Positions 1 to 8,869 are shown, numbered from the stretch's first letter. The stretch: DNA of 64,000 bases from Mycobacterium sp. IS-836 (GCF_001954275.1 NZ_MBEU01000072.1:62001-126000), one strand, 5' to 3'. Numbers and translations are program-made. Notes: generated by a model not told the origin, from the letters alone.

Positions 1-1034
1 AGGCATTCCGACAGCGCCTTCTCGGTGGTGAACAGGGGCTCGTAACCCAGGTCGCGCCGCGCCTTGTCGGTGGAGAAGTAGTTGTCCAAATACAACCGCT
101 CGACGGCCAGCGGCTCCAGCAGCGGCGCCGGCATCCCGAATCGGAAATGCATTCGCTGCCAACCGGTCATCGCCGCGCGCACCATCGGACCGTTGACCCG
201 GATTCGCGGCCAGTTTTGGCCGCACGCCTCGACGACCGGGCGCGCGAACTCGAACATGTTGATCGGCTCGGCGTCGTTGATGAAGTACGCCTGACCGGGC
301 GCGGTCCCGCCGGGCACCAGGTGCTGGGCGGCGAGGATGAAACCGTGAATCAGGTTGTGCACGTACGAGTTATCGAGCCGCGCCGACTTGCGGCCGATCA
401 GCACCTTGACGTGGCCGGCGATCACGCTCTCGAACAGCTTGCGGAACATCGTCTGATCGCCGCGGCCCCAGATGCCGCTGGGCCGGATCGCACACGTCAG
501 CATGTCGCCAATGCCGTTCTGCGACAACACGAACCGCTCGGCGACCACCTTGGTCTCGGTGTACAGGTCGTTGAACCTGCTGGTGTAGGGCAGCGTCTCG
601 TCGCCGCCGGAGATGTTCTGGCCGCCCATCACGACACTGTTGGACGACGTGTAGACGAAGCGCTTCACCCCTGCCGACTGCCCGGCGTGCACGAGGTTCT
701 CGGTACCGCCGACGTTGACCGCGAAGCTGCGCTGCCGGTATTCGTCGGTGACCGACGCGCCACCCATCAACTCGATGATCGCCGCGGTGTGGAACACCGT
801 GTCGACACCGTCCACGGCCGCGGCGCACACGGCCGTGTCGGTGATGTCGCCCTGCAGCACCTCCAACTGCGGATGCGGTGGCAGCGGCGACGGGGCGCGA
901 TCGAAGGAACGCACCTGGTACCCGCGGTCGAGCAAGGTGCTCACCAGGTTTGCGCCGACAAACCCGGAGCCGCCGGTGACCAGGACTCGGCCGAGTTCGG
1001 TGGTCAGTGATGCATCACCCATGCCGCGAAGCAT
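1..1034 (-). CDS. 3-beta-hydroxysteroid dehydrogenase (cholesterol dehydrogenase), 3' end missing
   Basis: NAD-dependent SDR of the extended type that oxidises the 3-beta-hydroxyl of cholesterol-like sterols to the 3-keto-4-ene. About 344 codons are present; the C-terminus lies beyond the window. The translation opens MLRRMGDASL and carries the Rossmann motif VTGGSGFVGANL near residues 19-30, then TSSNSVVMGG and a YTETK active-site stretch (Y-x-x-x-K). The ATG before CTTCGCGGC was chosen; a second in-frame ATG lies four codons later. Gene position and N-terminus match Rv1106c of M. tuberculosis, the enzyme assigned to the first step of cholesterol ring degradation. Family assignment is firm; substrate is by homology. 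Confidence 0.93.
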   Translation of the reverse strand, partial: MLRGMGDASLTTELGRVLVTGGSGFVGANLVSTLLDRGYQVRSFDRAPSPLPPHPQLEVLQGDITDTAVCAAAVDGVDTVFHTAAIIELMGGASVTDEYRQRSFAVNVGGTENLVHAGQSAGVKRFVYTSSNSVVMGGQNISGGDETLPYTSRFNDLYTETKVVAERFVLSQNGIGDMLTCAIRPSGIWGRGDQTMFRKLFESVIAGHVKVLIGRKSARLDNSYVHNLIHGFILAAQHLVPGGTAPGQAYFINDAEPINMFEFARPVVEACGQNWPRIRVNGPMVRAAMTGWQRMHFRFGMPAPLLEPLAVERLYLDNYFSTDKARRDLGYEPLFTTEKALSEC

Positions 1035-1094
1035 AACTGAAACGTGTTCCAGTTTGGGAAAAATTTTGAAGCAGGTTTCGCCGAAGCGCCGCGC

Positions 1095-1364
1095 TCAGGC
1101 TTCCTCCGCCTGCCCGGCAGCGAGCGCATCCTCGACTCGCTTCCGCGCGCCAGCTAAGTGCTCCTCGCACCTTTTCGCCAGCTGTTCGCCCCGTTCCCAT
1201 AGTTTCAGCGACGAATCAAGATCCAGCCCGCCCTGCTCGAGCAGCCGCACGACTTCGATCAGCTCGTCCCGGCAAGCTTCATAGCCAAGCTGACTAATAG
1301 GCGTAATCGGTCGGGCCCCGCCGCCGTCGGTCGAGCCGTCGTCCAAGCCGTCTTCCTCAACCAT
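1095..1364 (-). CDS. xseB: Exodeoxyribonuclease VII small subunit
   Basis: Small subunit of the nuclease that degrades single-stranded DNA to oligonucleotides. The 89-residue product has the family core: SQLGYEACRDEL, then a helical stretch with LLEQGGLDLDSSLKLWERGE and a basic tail. The ATG was chosen because it overlaps the end of xseA by eight bases (ATGGTTGA), the usual coupled arrangement; an upstream in-frame GTG would add five residues. Partner of the large subunit encoded immediately upstream in the same reverse operon. Confidence 0.92.
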   Translation of the reverse strand: MVEEDGLDDGSTDGGGARPITPISQLGYEACRDELIEVVRLLEQGGLDLDSSLKLWERGEQLAKRCEEHLAGARKRVEDALAAGQAEEA

Positions 1365-2607
1365 CGGCCAGCCCTTCACTCACCGCCGTTACGGCGCCGT
1401 CGGAAACCCGCACCCGCAGGCGGGTTCCCGCGGGCGCGTCTTGGACCGACCGCAGCACTTCCGCCGGCACCCCGCCCGCCGGGACCGTCTGCACCACGGC
1501 GTATCCGCGGGCCAGGGTGGCCGCCGGGCCCAGCGTGGCCAGTCGCGCGGCCAGGTGGCCCACGCGGTCGGTCTCGGCGGAGATCAGCCGGGTGATGTCG
1601 CGGCGAACCGCCGAGCGCGCGCGGTGAACCTCTTCGGCGCGCGCCGTCAGGGCGGTCAGCGGCTCGGCCAGCACCGGGCGGCTGCGCAGCTGCGCCAGCG
1701 CGCGTTGTTCGCGCGATACCCAATTGCGTAGCGCCTGCGCGCTGCGCCGCCGCAGGTCGTCGACCAGCCGTTGCTCCGCGGCGGTGTCCGGGACCACCCG
1801 CTTCGCGGCGTCGGTGGGCGTGGCGGCGCGTAGGTCGGCGACCAGATCGCAGAGCGGATTGTCGGGTTCGTGGCCGACGGCGCTGATCACCGGTGTCCGG
1901 CAGGCGGCGATCGCTCGGCACAGCGTCTCGTCGGAAAACGGCAGCAGGTCCTCGACACTGCCGCCGCCGCGGGCCAGCACGATCACGTCGACTTCACGGT
2001 CGCGATCGAGCTCGCGGAGCGCGTCGACGATCTGCGCGACCGCGTTGGGACCCTGGACGGCGGTGTTGCGCACCGCGAAACGCACTCCGGGCCAACGCGC
2101 GCTCGCCACCGTCGTCACGTCGTGCTCGGCGGCGCTGGCCCGCCCGGTGATCAATCCGATCATGTTGGGCAGGAAGGGAATTGGTCGCTTGAGCCGCGGA
2201 TCGAAGAGCCCTTCGGCGTCCAGCAGGCGGCGCAGTCTTTCGATGCGCGCCAGCAGCTCGCCGACACCAACGGCGCGAATCGCGCTGAGCCGCAACGAAA
2301 AAGTGCCGCGCCCGGTGTAGAACGACGGCTTGCCGCACACCACCACCTGGGTACCCTCGGCCAATTTGACCGGCGCACCCAGTACTAGGTCGCGTGGGCA
2401 CGTCACGGTCAGGGACATGTCGGCCGCCGGATCGCGCAGCACCATGAACACCGTCTTGGAGTCATTGCGCATGTTGATCTGGGCCAGTTGCCCTTCGACC
2501 CATACGGTGCCAAGCCTGTCGATCCAGCCCGCGACGCGGATCGCCACGGCGCGCACCGGGAAGGGGTTCTCCGCGGAGTTCGGCTCCGAATTCGCCGCTC
2601 GGGTCAC
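1357..2607 (-). CDS. xseA: Exodeoxyribonuclease VII large subunit
   Basis: Catalytic large subunit of exonuclease VII, 416 residues. An N-terminal OB-fold region (roughly residues 25-110, with WVEGQLAQI and GKPSFYTGRG) is followed by the catalytic core (GLITGRASAAEHDV, VLARGGGSVEDLLPF, ISAVGHEPDNPL, ATPTDAAK) and a helical C-terminal region ending in the typical GYAVVQ element. The GTG start overlaps the stop of the upstream lipid-droplet gene (GTGA), so the three genes 3209 to 1095 read as one coupled operon. Confidence 0.95.
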   Translation of the reverse strand: MTRAANSEPNSAENPFPVRAVAIRVAGWIDRLGTVWVEGQLAQINMRNDSKTVFMVLRDPAADMSLTVTCPRDLVLGAPVKLAEGTQVVVCGKPSFYTGRGTFSLRLSAIRAVGVGELLARIERLRRLLDAEGLFDPRLKRPIPFLPNMIGLITGRASAAEHDVTTVASARWPGVRFAVRNTAVQGPNAVAQIVDALRELDRDREVDVIVLARGGGSVEDLLPFSDETLCRAIAACRTPVISAVGHEPDNPLCDLVADLRAATPTDAAKRVVPDTAAEQRLVDDLRRRSAQALRNWVSREQRALAQLRSRPVLAEPLTALTARAEEVHRARSAVRRDITRLISAETDRVGHLAARLATLGPAATLARGYAVVQTVPAGGVPAEVLRSVQDAPAGTRLRVRVSDGAVTAVSEGLADG

Positions 2608-3209
2608 TTCGCGTTCGCGCGGGTGATCCTGTTGGCGAGCAGCGTCTGGAACGGTGCCCGGGCCTTGGTGGCCTGCTCGTAGGCCAGCAGCGCTTCGAGT
2701 TCGTCGACGGCCAGCGATTGCAGCCTGGCGCGCAGCTGGGCCAGCGTCAGCGCTGGATAGTCGAGTTCCGCCGCGACCGCCGGTGCCGGAACTCCGGTGT
2801 CGGCCGCCGCCGACTTCGTCGATATTCGCGCGGGTTTCATCGGCGGATCAGCGGCCTCGGGCGCGTCGGTCACCGAGTACAGGGCGAACCGCCCCTCGGC
2901 CCGTCGATCGCCGTTGCCGCCTTCCGGCTGCATGGGGGGAGCACCGTTCTCGCCGCCGTCACCCAAATCCTCGTCGAACGTCGCCCACTCCGGATTTTCG
3001 TCCTTGGGCGGAAAGATGGATTCCAGGGTGCTGTCGCCCTTGATCACCAGCTCGGCCAGGTTCTGCTGGAAGCGCATCACCAGGTGCGCCGCCTGGCTGG
3101 CTAGCGTCATCGGGTACATCAGAATCGACTTCGGCAGCTTCATCGTCTCCTCGACGGCGACTGTCGCCGCGCCGACCAGTAGCCGAACTCCATACGGTGC
3201 AGTAGCCAT
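2604..3209 (-). CDS. Lipid droplet-associated protein (Rv1109c family)
   Basis: A 201-residue mycobacterial family protein found on intracellular triacylglycerol droplets in other species. The N-terminus, MATAPYGVRLLVGAATVAVE, and the following segment with MYPMTLASQAAHLVMRFQQN form an amphipathic or hydrophobic region; an acidic, low-complexity middle and a C-terminal helix (TLAQLRARLQSLAVDELEALL) follow. The open frame runs about 890 bases further upstream but that part is antisense to ispH. The ATG next to the MATAPYG motif was chosen. Coupled to xseA by GTGA overlap. Function is by family only. Confidence 0.85.
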   Translation of the reverse strand: MATAPYGVRLLVGAATVAVEETMKLPKSILMYPMTLASQAAHLVMRFQQNLAELVIKGDSTLESIFPPKDENPEWATFDEDLGDGGENGAPPMQPEGGNGDRRAEGRFALYSVTDAPEAADPPMKPARISTKSAAADTGVPAPAVAAELDYPALTLAQLRARLQSLAVDELEALLAYEQATKARAPFQTLLANRITRANAK

Positions 3210-3305
3210 GGGTCCAAGCCTGCCAGCACCTGCGGATAACTCCAAGCCCGCCCGCGCGGGCCGGACTATGTGCCCCGTGGCGCGGCGGCCCGTACCCTGA
3301 ATGTC

Positions 3306-4310
3306 ATGCCGCCGACTGTCGATGTGGGGATTCCCGGCGCTGTGAAGTCGGGGACGCCGGTCGCCGACCCCACCCGTAAGCGCGTGCTCCTGGCGGAGCC
3401 GCGTGGCTACTGCGCCGGGGTGGATCGGGCCGTCGAGACGGTGGAGCGCGCCCTGAAGAAGCACGGCGCCCCGGTCTACGTGCGCCACGAGATCGTGCAC
3501 AACCGCCACGTGGTCGACACCCTGGTCAAGGCCGGTGCGGTTTTCGTCCAGGAGACCGACGAGGTTCCCGAGGGCGCCATCGTGGTGTTCTCCGCTCACG
3601 GCGTCGCGCCGACGGTCTATGCCGCGGCCGCCGAACGTAACCTGCACACCATCGACGCCACCTGCCCGCTGGTGACCAAGGTGCACAACGAGGCCAGGCG
3701 GTTCGCGCGTGATGACTACGACATCTTGCTGATCGGCCACGAGGGTCATGAGGAGGTCATCGGCACCGCCGGGGAGGCGCCCGAACACGTGCAGCTGGTC
3801 GACGGGGTCGGCTCGGTCGACAATGTCACGGTCCGCGACGAAAACAAGGTGGTCTGGCTGTCGCAGACCACTCTGTCGGTCGACGAGACCATTGAGATCG
3901 TCGAGCGGCTGCGGCGTCGTTTCCCGAAGCTGCAGGACCCGCCGAGCGACGACATCTGTTACGCGACCCAGAACCGGCAGGTCGCGGTCAAGGCGATGGC
4001 GCCCGAATGTGAGCTGGTGATCGTCGTCGGGTCCCGCAACTCGTCGAATTCGGTGCGGCTGGTCGAAGTCGCCTTGGGTGGGGGCGCCGCCGCCGCTCAC
4101 CTGGTCGATTGGGCCGACGATATCGACCCGACGTGGTTGGAGGGCGTGACGACGGTGGGGGTCACCTCCGGCGCGTCAGTCCCCGAGGTTCTGGTGCGTG
4201 GCGTGCTGGAACGGCTCGCCGACTACGGCTATGACGTGGTGCAGCCGGTGACGACCGCCCAGGAGACCTTGGTGTTCGCCCTGCCCCGCGAGATCCGGTC
4301 GGGTCGCTAG
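3306..4310 (+). CDS. ispH: 4-hydroxy-3-methylbut-2-enyl diphosphate reductase
   Basis: Last enzyme of the MEP pathway: reduces HMBPP to IPP and DMAPP using a [4Fe-4S] cluster. The product is 334 residues, close to LytB2 of M. tuberculosis (Rv1110). The three cluster cysteines are visible in EPRGYCAGVDRA, IDATCPLVTKV and DDICYATQNRQ; HNRHVV and FSAHGVAP carry the conserved histidines, and SRNSSNSVRL binds diphosphate. The second in-frame ATG was preferred because the homologous N-terminus begins there; a further twelve codons upstream are open. Stop overlaps the convergent gene by four bases. Confidence 0.97.
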   Translation: MPPTVDVGIPGAVKSGTPVADPTRKRVLLAEPRGYCAGVDRAVETVERALKKHGAPVYVRHEIVHNRHVVDTLVKAGAVFVQETDEVPEGAIVVFSAHGVAPTVYAAAAERNLHTIDATCPLVTKVHNEARRFARDDYDILLIGHEGHEEVIGTAGEAPEHVQLVDGVGSVDNVTVRDENKVVWLSQTTLSVDETIEIVERLRRRFPKLQDPPSDDICYATQNRQVAVKAMAPECELVIVVGSRNSSNSVRLVEVALGGGAAAAHLVDWADDIDPTWLEGVTTVGVTSGASVPEVLVRGVLERLADYGYDVVQPVTTAQETLVFALPREIRSGR

Positions 4311-5506
4311 ACGTCGTATTCCCAGGAGTCGGCCGGCGGCCGCCCCTGAGACCGGCCGTGCGCCCGTGACCGACCCCGTCGTTCGGGGCGGGGCTCGACT
4401 CTCGGCTCGTCGCGGGACTGATCGAGCGGAGCTTCCCCGCGGTAGCGCACGCGCGAGATCGGGTGGTGCGTCGGATTGGTGCCGTTCGATCCGCCGCCGG
4501 CGCCGCGACGCCGCGGTGCCTCGTAGGAGGGGTCGTAGGGCTCGTACCGGCCGAAACGCTCGGACGGACCGGGCGGCTCGTACCTGTCGTAATCGTCGAA
4601 CCGACTGGTGCGGGGTGCCGGCCGTTCGTATGGATTGCGGCGCGTCCGCGGATCCCGACGGCTTTCCCGCGGCGGGGCGGGCACGTCTGGCTCACCATCG
4701 GGCCTGGGACGGCGGCGCGACCGGCGCGGCGGGTCGGCAGGGTCGAAGTCGCGGGGCGGGGCCGGGCGCCGACGCCGGGGACGATCCGCCGCCGGCTCGT
4801 CCTGGTCTTCCGGGAAAGGCCGGCGGGATCGCGTTCGGGTCGAACGGGTGGCGGAACGATCGCCGCGCGCTGCCCGGCCGGACTTCGGCGCCGCGTCCCG
4901 GGTGCTCGCGCGGGCTCGCCTTGGGCGGGCGGAGGCGGCCTCGTCGGCATCGCCGTCCTCCGAACCGAGGCCCAGGTACGAGTTGAGTTTCGCGCTGACG
5001 CCGCCAAAGAAAGGTTTTCGTTCGGAGGCGCTGGCACTGTCGTCGGTTTTGTTGGTCGCCAACGTCTTTCGGTTAGACGTGCCGGAATACCACCTGACCA
5101 GTCCGATCAGCAGAACGGCCCCCGCCGTGCCCAGCATCAGCGGGAACCGCTCGATCAGCGGATACCCGCAGTTGATCAGCAGGTCTTTCAGGTGACCGAT
5201 TTTGCGTCCGTGGAATAGCCAGTAAGCCCCGGGTACGGCGCAGAAAAGTATCAGCGGCGGCTGGATGATCGCGGTGAAAAGGCCTTCCTGGCGCACGGCC
5301 AGCACCGCTGCCAGGCAGCCGGCGATATAGAGGCCGGCGAAGACGTGTGTCAGCTCCTTGTGTCCCGATCCCGCGTCGATGGCATACCCGATGGCGGCGC
5401 CGGTGACAGCGATGACCAGCGCTGCCCACCACGGCACACCTGGGATATTGGGGTGGATCGAGCGGTGGGTAGGTTCCACAGCCGATTTGGCCCGCTCTGC
5501 TGACAC
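4307..5506 (-). CDS. Membrane protein with DUF6542-type N-terminus and long disordered charged tail (Rv1111c-like)
   Basis: A 399-residue protein of two halves. Residues about 20-165 hold four or five hydrophobic segments (PWWAALVIAVTGAAIGYAI; HVFAGLYIAGCLAAVLAV; AIIQPPLILFCAVPGAYWLF; FPLMLGTAGAVLLIGLV). The remaining 230 residues are an Arg/Pro/Asp-rich, low-complexity region (RPRRRRPAPPRDFDPADPP and similar) with Tyr-containing repeats near the end. The GTG (MSAERAKSAVEP) was chosen because coding character begins there; the frame stays open another kilobase only as antisense of ychF. No enzymatic motif is visible; function unknown. Confidence 0.8.
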   Translation of the reverse strand: MSAERAKSAVEPTHRSIHPNIPGVPWWAALVIAVTGAAIGYAIDAGSGHKELTHVFAGLYIAGCLAAVLAVRQEGLFTAIIQPPLILFCAVPGAYWLFHGRKIGHLKDLLINCGYPLIERFPLMLGTAGAVLLIGLVRWYSGTSNRKTLATNKTDDSASASERKPFFGGVSAKLNSYLGLGSEDGDADEAASARPRRARASTRDAAPKSGRAARGDRSATRSTRTRSRRPFPEDQDEPAADRPRRRRPAPPRDFDPADPPRRSRRRPRPDGEPDVPAPPRESRRDPRTRRNPYERPAPRTSRFDDYDRYEPPGPSERFGRYEPYDPSYEAPRRRGAGGGSNGTNPTHHPISRVRYRGEAPLDQSRDEPRVEPRPERRGRSRAHGRSQGRPPADSWEYDV

Positions 5507-5638
5507 ATGTAGACCGTACCGGCAATGGGACGAAACGCCCGTAAAGACCTTGTTGCGGCGGTGGGCGTGCCATGTCGTTCGGGCAGGAACGATCCACCGC
5601 GGCCGGCCCCCGCCGCTGAGCCCTAGACTTGGTTCCCC

Positions 5639-6712
5639 GTGAGCCTGAGCCTGGGAATCGTCGGCTTGCCCAACGTCGGCAAGTCGACGCTGTTCAACGC
5701 CCTGACCCGGAACAACGTGGTGGCGGCGAACTACCCGTTCGCGACGATCGAACCGAACGAGGGCGTCGTCTCGCTGCCGGATCCGCGGCTGGCCAAGCTC
5801 GCGGAGCTCTTCAATTCCGAGCGCATCGTCCCGGCGCCCGTGACGTTCGTCGACATCGCCGGCTTGGTCAAGGGGGCCTCCGAGGGGGCGGGCCTGGGTA
5901 ATAAGTTCCTGGCGCATATCCGCGAATGCGATGCGATCTGCCAGGTGGTCCGGGTGTTCTCCGACGAGGACGTCACACACGTGGCCGGAGACGTCGATCC
6001 CCAATCCGATATCGAGGTCGTCGAGACCGAGCTGATCCTGGCCGATCTGCAGACGCTGGAACGCGCTCTGGGCCGGCTGGAGAAGGAGGCCCGCACCAAC
6101 AAGGAGCGCAAGCCGGTTTACGACGCAGCGCTCGCCGCCCAGCAGGTGCTGGACAGCGGGAAGACGCTGTTCGCCGCGGGGGTCGATACTTCGGTGCTGC
6201 GTGAGCTGAACCTGTTGACCACCAAGCCGTTCCTCTATGTCTTCAATGCCGACGAGGCGGTGCTCACCGACGCCGCGCGGGTCGCCGAACTGCGTCAGCT
6301 CATCGCGCCCGCGGACGCCGTGTTCCTCGACGCCGCCATCGAAGCGGAATTGACCGAGCTCGACGACGAGTCGGCCGCCGAGCTCCTGGAATCGATCGGG
6401 CAGACCGAACGCGGTCTGGATGCGTTGGCTCGGGCGGGTTTTCACACGCTGAAGCTGCAGACCTTTTTGACCGCCGGCCCCAAGGAGGCGCGGGCCTGGA
6501 CCATCCACCAGGGCGATACCGCGCCGAAGGCGGCGGGGGTGATCCACACCGACTTCGAGAAGGGCTTCATCAAGGCCGAGATCGTGTCGTATGACGACCT
6601 GATCGCCGCCGGATCGATGGCGGCGGCGAAGGCCGCCGGCAAGGTGCGGATGGAAGGCAAGGACTACGTGATGGCCGACGGCGACGTGGTGGAGTTTCGT
6701 TTCAACGTGTAG
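5639..6712 (+). CDS. ychF: Redox-regulated ATPase YchF (OBG family)
   Basis: Universally conserved OBG-type P-loop protein that binds ATP rather than GTP and associates with ribosomes. 357 residues. G1 is GLPNVGKST near residues 9-17, G2/G3 follow in NYPFATIEPNEG and FVDIAGLVKGASEGAGLGN, and the G4 position reads NADE instead of NKxD, the hallmark of the ATP-specific YchF subgroup. The C-terminal TGS domain includes TFLTAGPKEARAWTI and ends in DGDVVEFRFNV. GTG start at the end of CTTGGTTCCCC. Separated by about 130 bases from the divergent membrane-protein gene. Confidence 0.97.
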   Translation: MSLSLGIVGLPNVGKSTLFNALTRNNVVAANYPFATIEPNEGVVSLPDPRLAKLAELFNSERIVPAPVTFVDIAGLVKGASEGAGLGNKFLAHIRECDAICQVVRVFSDEDVTHVAGDVDPQSDIEVVETELILADLQTLERALGRLEKEARTNKERKPVYDAALAAQQVLDSGKTLFAAGVDTSVLRELNLLTTKPFLYVFNADEAVLTDAARVAELRQLIAPADAVFLDAAIEAELTELDDESAAELLESIGQTERGLDALARAGFHTLKLQTFLTAGPKEARAWTIHQGDTAPKAAGVIHTDFEKGFIKAEIVSYDDLIAAGSMAAAKAAGKVRMEGKDYVMADGDVVEFRFNV

Positions 6713-6739
6713 TCAGCAGTCGGGTTCGGACCCTCGCGT

Positions 6740-7129
6740 TTACGCCGCCTCAACGGGTGACGTCGGCGACGGCGACGGGGCACCACCGGGGCCCCTGGGG
6801 GCCGGGCTGGGGATAGCGGGAGGAGTGAGCGAGCCGAACTGGGGACAGTAGGCCTGGATCGCAGCTCCCGTGAAGTAGGCGGCATTGAGGGGTGGCCAGT
6901 TGGTGGCGTTGGTGACCCTGGTGACCAGATCCGCGTTGCTGGTGTTGGGGTTATCGCTGAGGGTGGCGCACACGACGGTTTTCGCGACCTGGATGGCTCG
7001 CTCGGGTGCGCCGTAATCCATGCCGGAGGTGCTGAGGTTGGTGATGAATGCGTCGTCGGTGGCGTCGGCATGGGCGGGCACGGCCAACCCCACGGAAAGG
7101 ACCATCAACGCTATGGCTCTCACGACCAT
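6740..7129 (-). CDS. Secreted DUF732 domain protein
   Basis: A 129-residue exported protein. A signal peptide (MVVRAIALMVLSVGLAVPAHA, cleavage after AHA) precedes a DUF732 domain with DDAFITNLSTSGMDY and paired cysteines (VVCATL and AYCPQF), then a Pro/Ser/Gly-rich tail. The second ATG was chosen because an AGGGGGA ribosome-binding site lies eight bases upstream and the signal peptide begins there; the longer frame adds twenty non-signal residues. DUF732 proteins are numerous in mycobacteria and have no known activity. Confidence 0.85.
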   Translation of the reverse strand: MVVRAIALMVLSVGLAVPAHADATDDAFITNLSTSGMDYGAPERAIQVAKTVVCATLSDNPNTSNADLVTRVTNATNWPPLNAAYFTGAAIQAYCPQFGSLTPPAIPSPAPRGPGGAPSPSPTSPVEAA

Positions 7130-7329
7130 GGCATCCCCCTGGTTGTTCCGCGGTGCCCCGTGACCAGCGAATTCGCGACGAGATTCCATCGCAGCTTAAC
7201 TAACGCCCGTCGCCGCCGCGCGTCTTGCGGCGCCGACGCCGGGCGCGCCGGCTTGTCAGACCGGGTGCCTAGCATGCCTCACGCAAGCGCTATCGCCGTG
7301 CGGCACCGCCGCGGCCCCAGGGAGGTTAC

Positions 7330-7728
7330 GTGAAGTTCATTTCGACCCGCATCATCACGGGCGACGTCGATCGGCTCGTGGCTTTCTACGAGATGGTCAC
7401 CAACGTTTCCGCCGTCTGGGGCAACGAGCTGTTCGCCGAGATTCCGACGTCGATCGGAACGCTGGCGATCGGCAGCGACAAGACCGTGCCACTCTTTGGG
7501 GACGGATCCGCTGAGCCGGCGGCCAACCGGAGCGCGATCCTGGAGTTCATCGTCGAGGACGTGGATGCCGAGTACGAGCGACTTCGCGAACGTGTGGGCG
7601 AGGTCGTGACCGAGCCGACGACCATGCCGTGGGGTAACCGCGCGCTGTTGTTCCGCGACCCGGATGGAAACCTCGTCAACCTGTTCACCCCGGTCACGGA
7701 GGAGGCCCGTGCCAAGTTTGGCGTCTGA
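7330..7728 (+). CDS. VOC (glyoxalase/bleomycin-resistance) family protein, Rv1114-like
   Basis: A 132-residue single-domain VOC protein with the paired beta-alpha-beta-beta-beta fold: KFISTRIITGDVDRLVAFYE at the N-terminus and FIVEDVDAEYERLRERVGEV, then NRALLFRDPDGNLVNLFTPV at the C-terminus, the last being the usual metal-site E/H region (here N-L-F). Substrate cannot be read from sequence. GGGAGGTTAC precedes the ATG. Stands alone between a secreted protein and a coiled-coil gene. Confidence 0.85.
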   Translation: MKFISTRIITGDVDRLVAFYEMVTNVSAVWGNELFAEIPTSIGTLAIGSDKTVPLFGDGSAEPAANRSAILEFIVEDVDAEYERLRERVGEVVTEPTTMPWGNRALLFRDPDGNLVNLFTPVTEEARAKFGV

Positions 7729-7774
7729 CGATGCCACGCGGAGCCTTTCCTGCGTCGCAGCGTTAAGGTGAAGC

Positions 7775-8134
7775 GTGGTCGCCGATGGCCATATCGACAT
7801 GGCCGAGGAGCATGAACGCCGGGCTGCCGCGCTGGATGAGCGCGAGAAGGCTCTCGAGCGGCGCGAGGCTGAGGCCGCAAGACGCGAATGGATCGCTGGC
7901 AAGAGAGATCGGATCGCTAATCAGCGGGACCGCATCGCGGATGAGCGCGAGCAGCTCGCCGACGAACGCGAGCAGCGCGCGGACGAACGCGAGGGCACGG
8001 CGGCGAAACGTGAACGGGAGCGGCTGCAACGCATCACCGAAGGGGTGGAGCGCAGCCAAGCCCGAGCCAGGCGTGAGCAGGCAGACATCTCGCGTGAGAT
8101 GGCGGACACCGAGCGGGATTACGACCACCCCTAA
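7775..8134 (+). CDS. Charged coiled-coil protein
   Basis: A 119-residue, highly charged protein that is almost entirely one predicted helix. It is built from repeated seven-residue units of the type xRDRIADERE, ANQRDRI, DEREQLA, DEREQRA between residues about 12 and 85. No cysteine, membrane segment or enzymatic motif is present. The GTG start is assigned because the frame opens there; an ATG eight codons later (MAEEHERR) is equally possible. Function not recognised; a structural or oligomerising role is only a guess. Confidence 0.7.
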   Translation: MVADGHIDMAEEHERRAAALDEREKALERREAEAARREWIAGKRDRIANQRDRIADEREQLADEREQRADEREGTAAKRERERLQRITEGVERSQARARREQADISREMADTERDYDHP

Positions 8135-8203
8135 GGCTGTCGACCGCGCCCGCCTCGTCAGTCGTATCCGTAAATATACTTTTGTGTAATAAATTTGCTG
8201 GAT

Positions 8204-8869
8204 ATGCGGTCCAAGCCATTTTTTAGCTTACACGTGATGCCTGCCACAAATTTTGTCTTGCTAAGTATCTCGTTGCTAATGTCCCTGGCCATGTTTGTTC
8301 TCGCTACGTTGATGTCGCTCATCAACCAGGTTTCCGGGACGCCGTATATTCCGGGCGGAGATTCTCCGGCCGGGACCGACTGTTCCGGTCTTGCTTCCTG
8401 GGTTGCCAATGCGGCGACTGACAGGCCGGTTTTTGGAAGTCGTTTTAACACCGGAAATGAAGAATCCGCTTTATTGGCACGGGGCTTCCAATATGGAACC
8501 GCCCCGAACGCCTTGGTGATCGGATGGAACGGTGGCCACACCGCGGTCACCTTGCCGGACGGGACCCCCGTATCCAGCGGTGAGCGCGGCGGCGTGCGCA
8601 TCGGCGGGGCGGGTGCCTACCAGGCCGGTTTTACGCATCACATGTTCCTGCCGATGCCACCGGACGCAGAGATGCTCGCGCCTCCGCCCCCGGACGCACC
8701 GCCTCCGCCCCCGGACGCTCCGCCTCCGCCTCCGGACGCACCGCCACCGCCGGACGCACCCCCGCCGCCGGACGCACCGCCCGTTTTGATCGGCATTGTG
8801 GATCCCGCGCCGCCGCCTCCGCCGGCGCCCGATTTGCCGCCGGCCGGCGATCCAGGAATTGTGAATTGA
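8204..8869 (+). CDS. Exported NlpC/P60-like protein with Pro-Asp repeat tail (Rv1115-like)
   Basis: About 221 residues. A hydrophobic N-terminal segment (LLSISLLMSLAMFVLATLMSLI) suggests a membrane anchor or signal. The following 95 residues contain GTDCSGLASWV and WNGGHTAVTL, which fit the catalytic Cys and His of an NlpC/P60 (C40) peptidase acting on peptidoglycan. The tail is a run of PPPPDAP repeats ending in PDLPPAGDPGIVN. Start is uncertain: TTG, ATG and GTG-ATG candidates occur within 45 bases and none has a clear Shine-Dalgarno sequence. The first 60-100 bases are strikingly AT-rich (23 of 60 G+C at 8221-8280). Confidence 0.7.
   Translation: MRSKPFFSLHVMPATNFVLLSISLLMSLAMFVLATLMSLINQVSGTPYIPGGDSPAGTDCSGLASWVANAATDRPVFGSRFNTGNEESALLARGFQYGTAPNALVIGWNGGHTAVTLPDGTPVSSGERGGVRIGGAGAYQAGFTHHMFLPMPPDAEMLAPPPPDAPPPPPDAPPPPPDAPPPPDAPPPPDAPPVLIGIVDPAPPPPPAPDLPPAGDPGIVN
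8681..8780 (+). repeat. In-frame proline/aspartate codon repeat
   Basis: Five tandem 18-21 base units of the form CCTCCGCCCCCGGACGCA encode PPPPPDA or PPPPDA at the C-terminus of the NlpC/P60-like protein. Unit number is likely to vary between strains; the tail resembles wall-spanning proline-rich regions of mycobacterial surface proteins. Confidence 0.85.

Noticed and set aside
147..1010. Forward-strand open frame of 287 codons over the start of the window
   Set aside because: It is the antisense of the 3-beta-hydroxysteroid dehydrogenase gene; its translation is Arg/His/Val-rich with no domain, as expected from the complementary strand of GC-rich coding DNA.
3210..4100. Reverse-strand extension that would make the lipid-droplet protein 498 residues
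   Set aside because: The extra 297 residues are antisense to ispH; the homologous N-terminus begins at MATAPYG.
5507..6547. Reverse-strand extension upstream of the DUF6542-type membrane protein
   Set aside because: It is antisense to ychF and shows no coding character.
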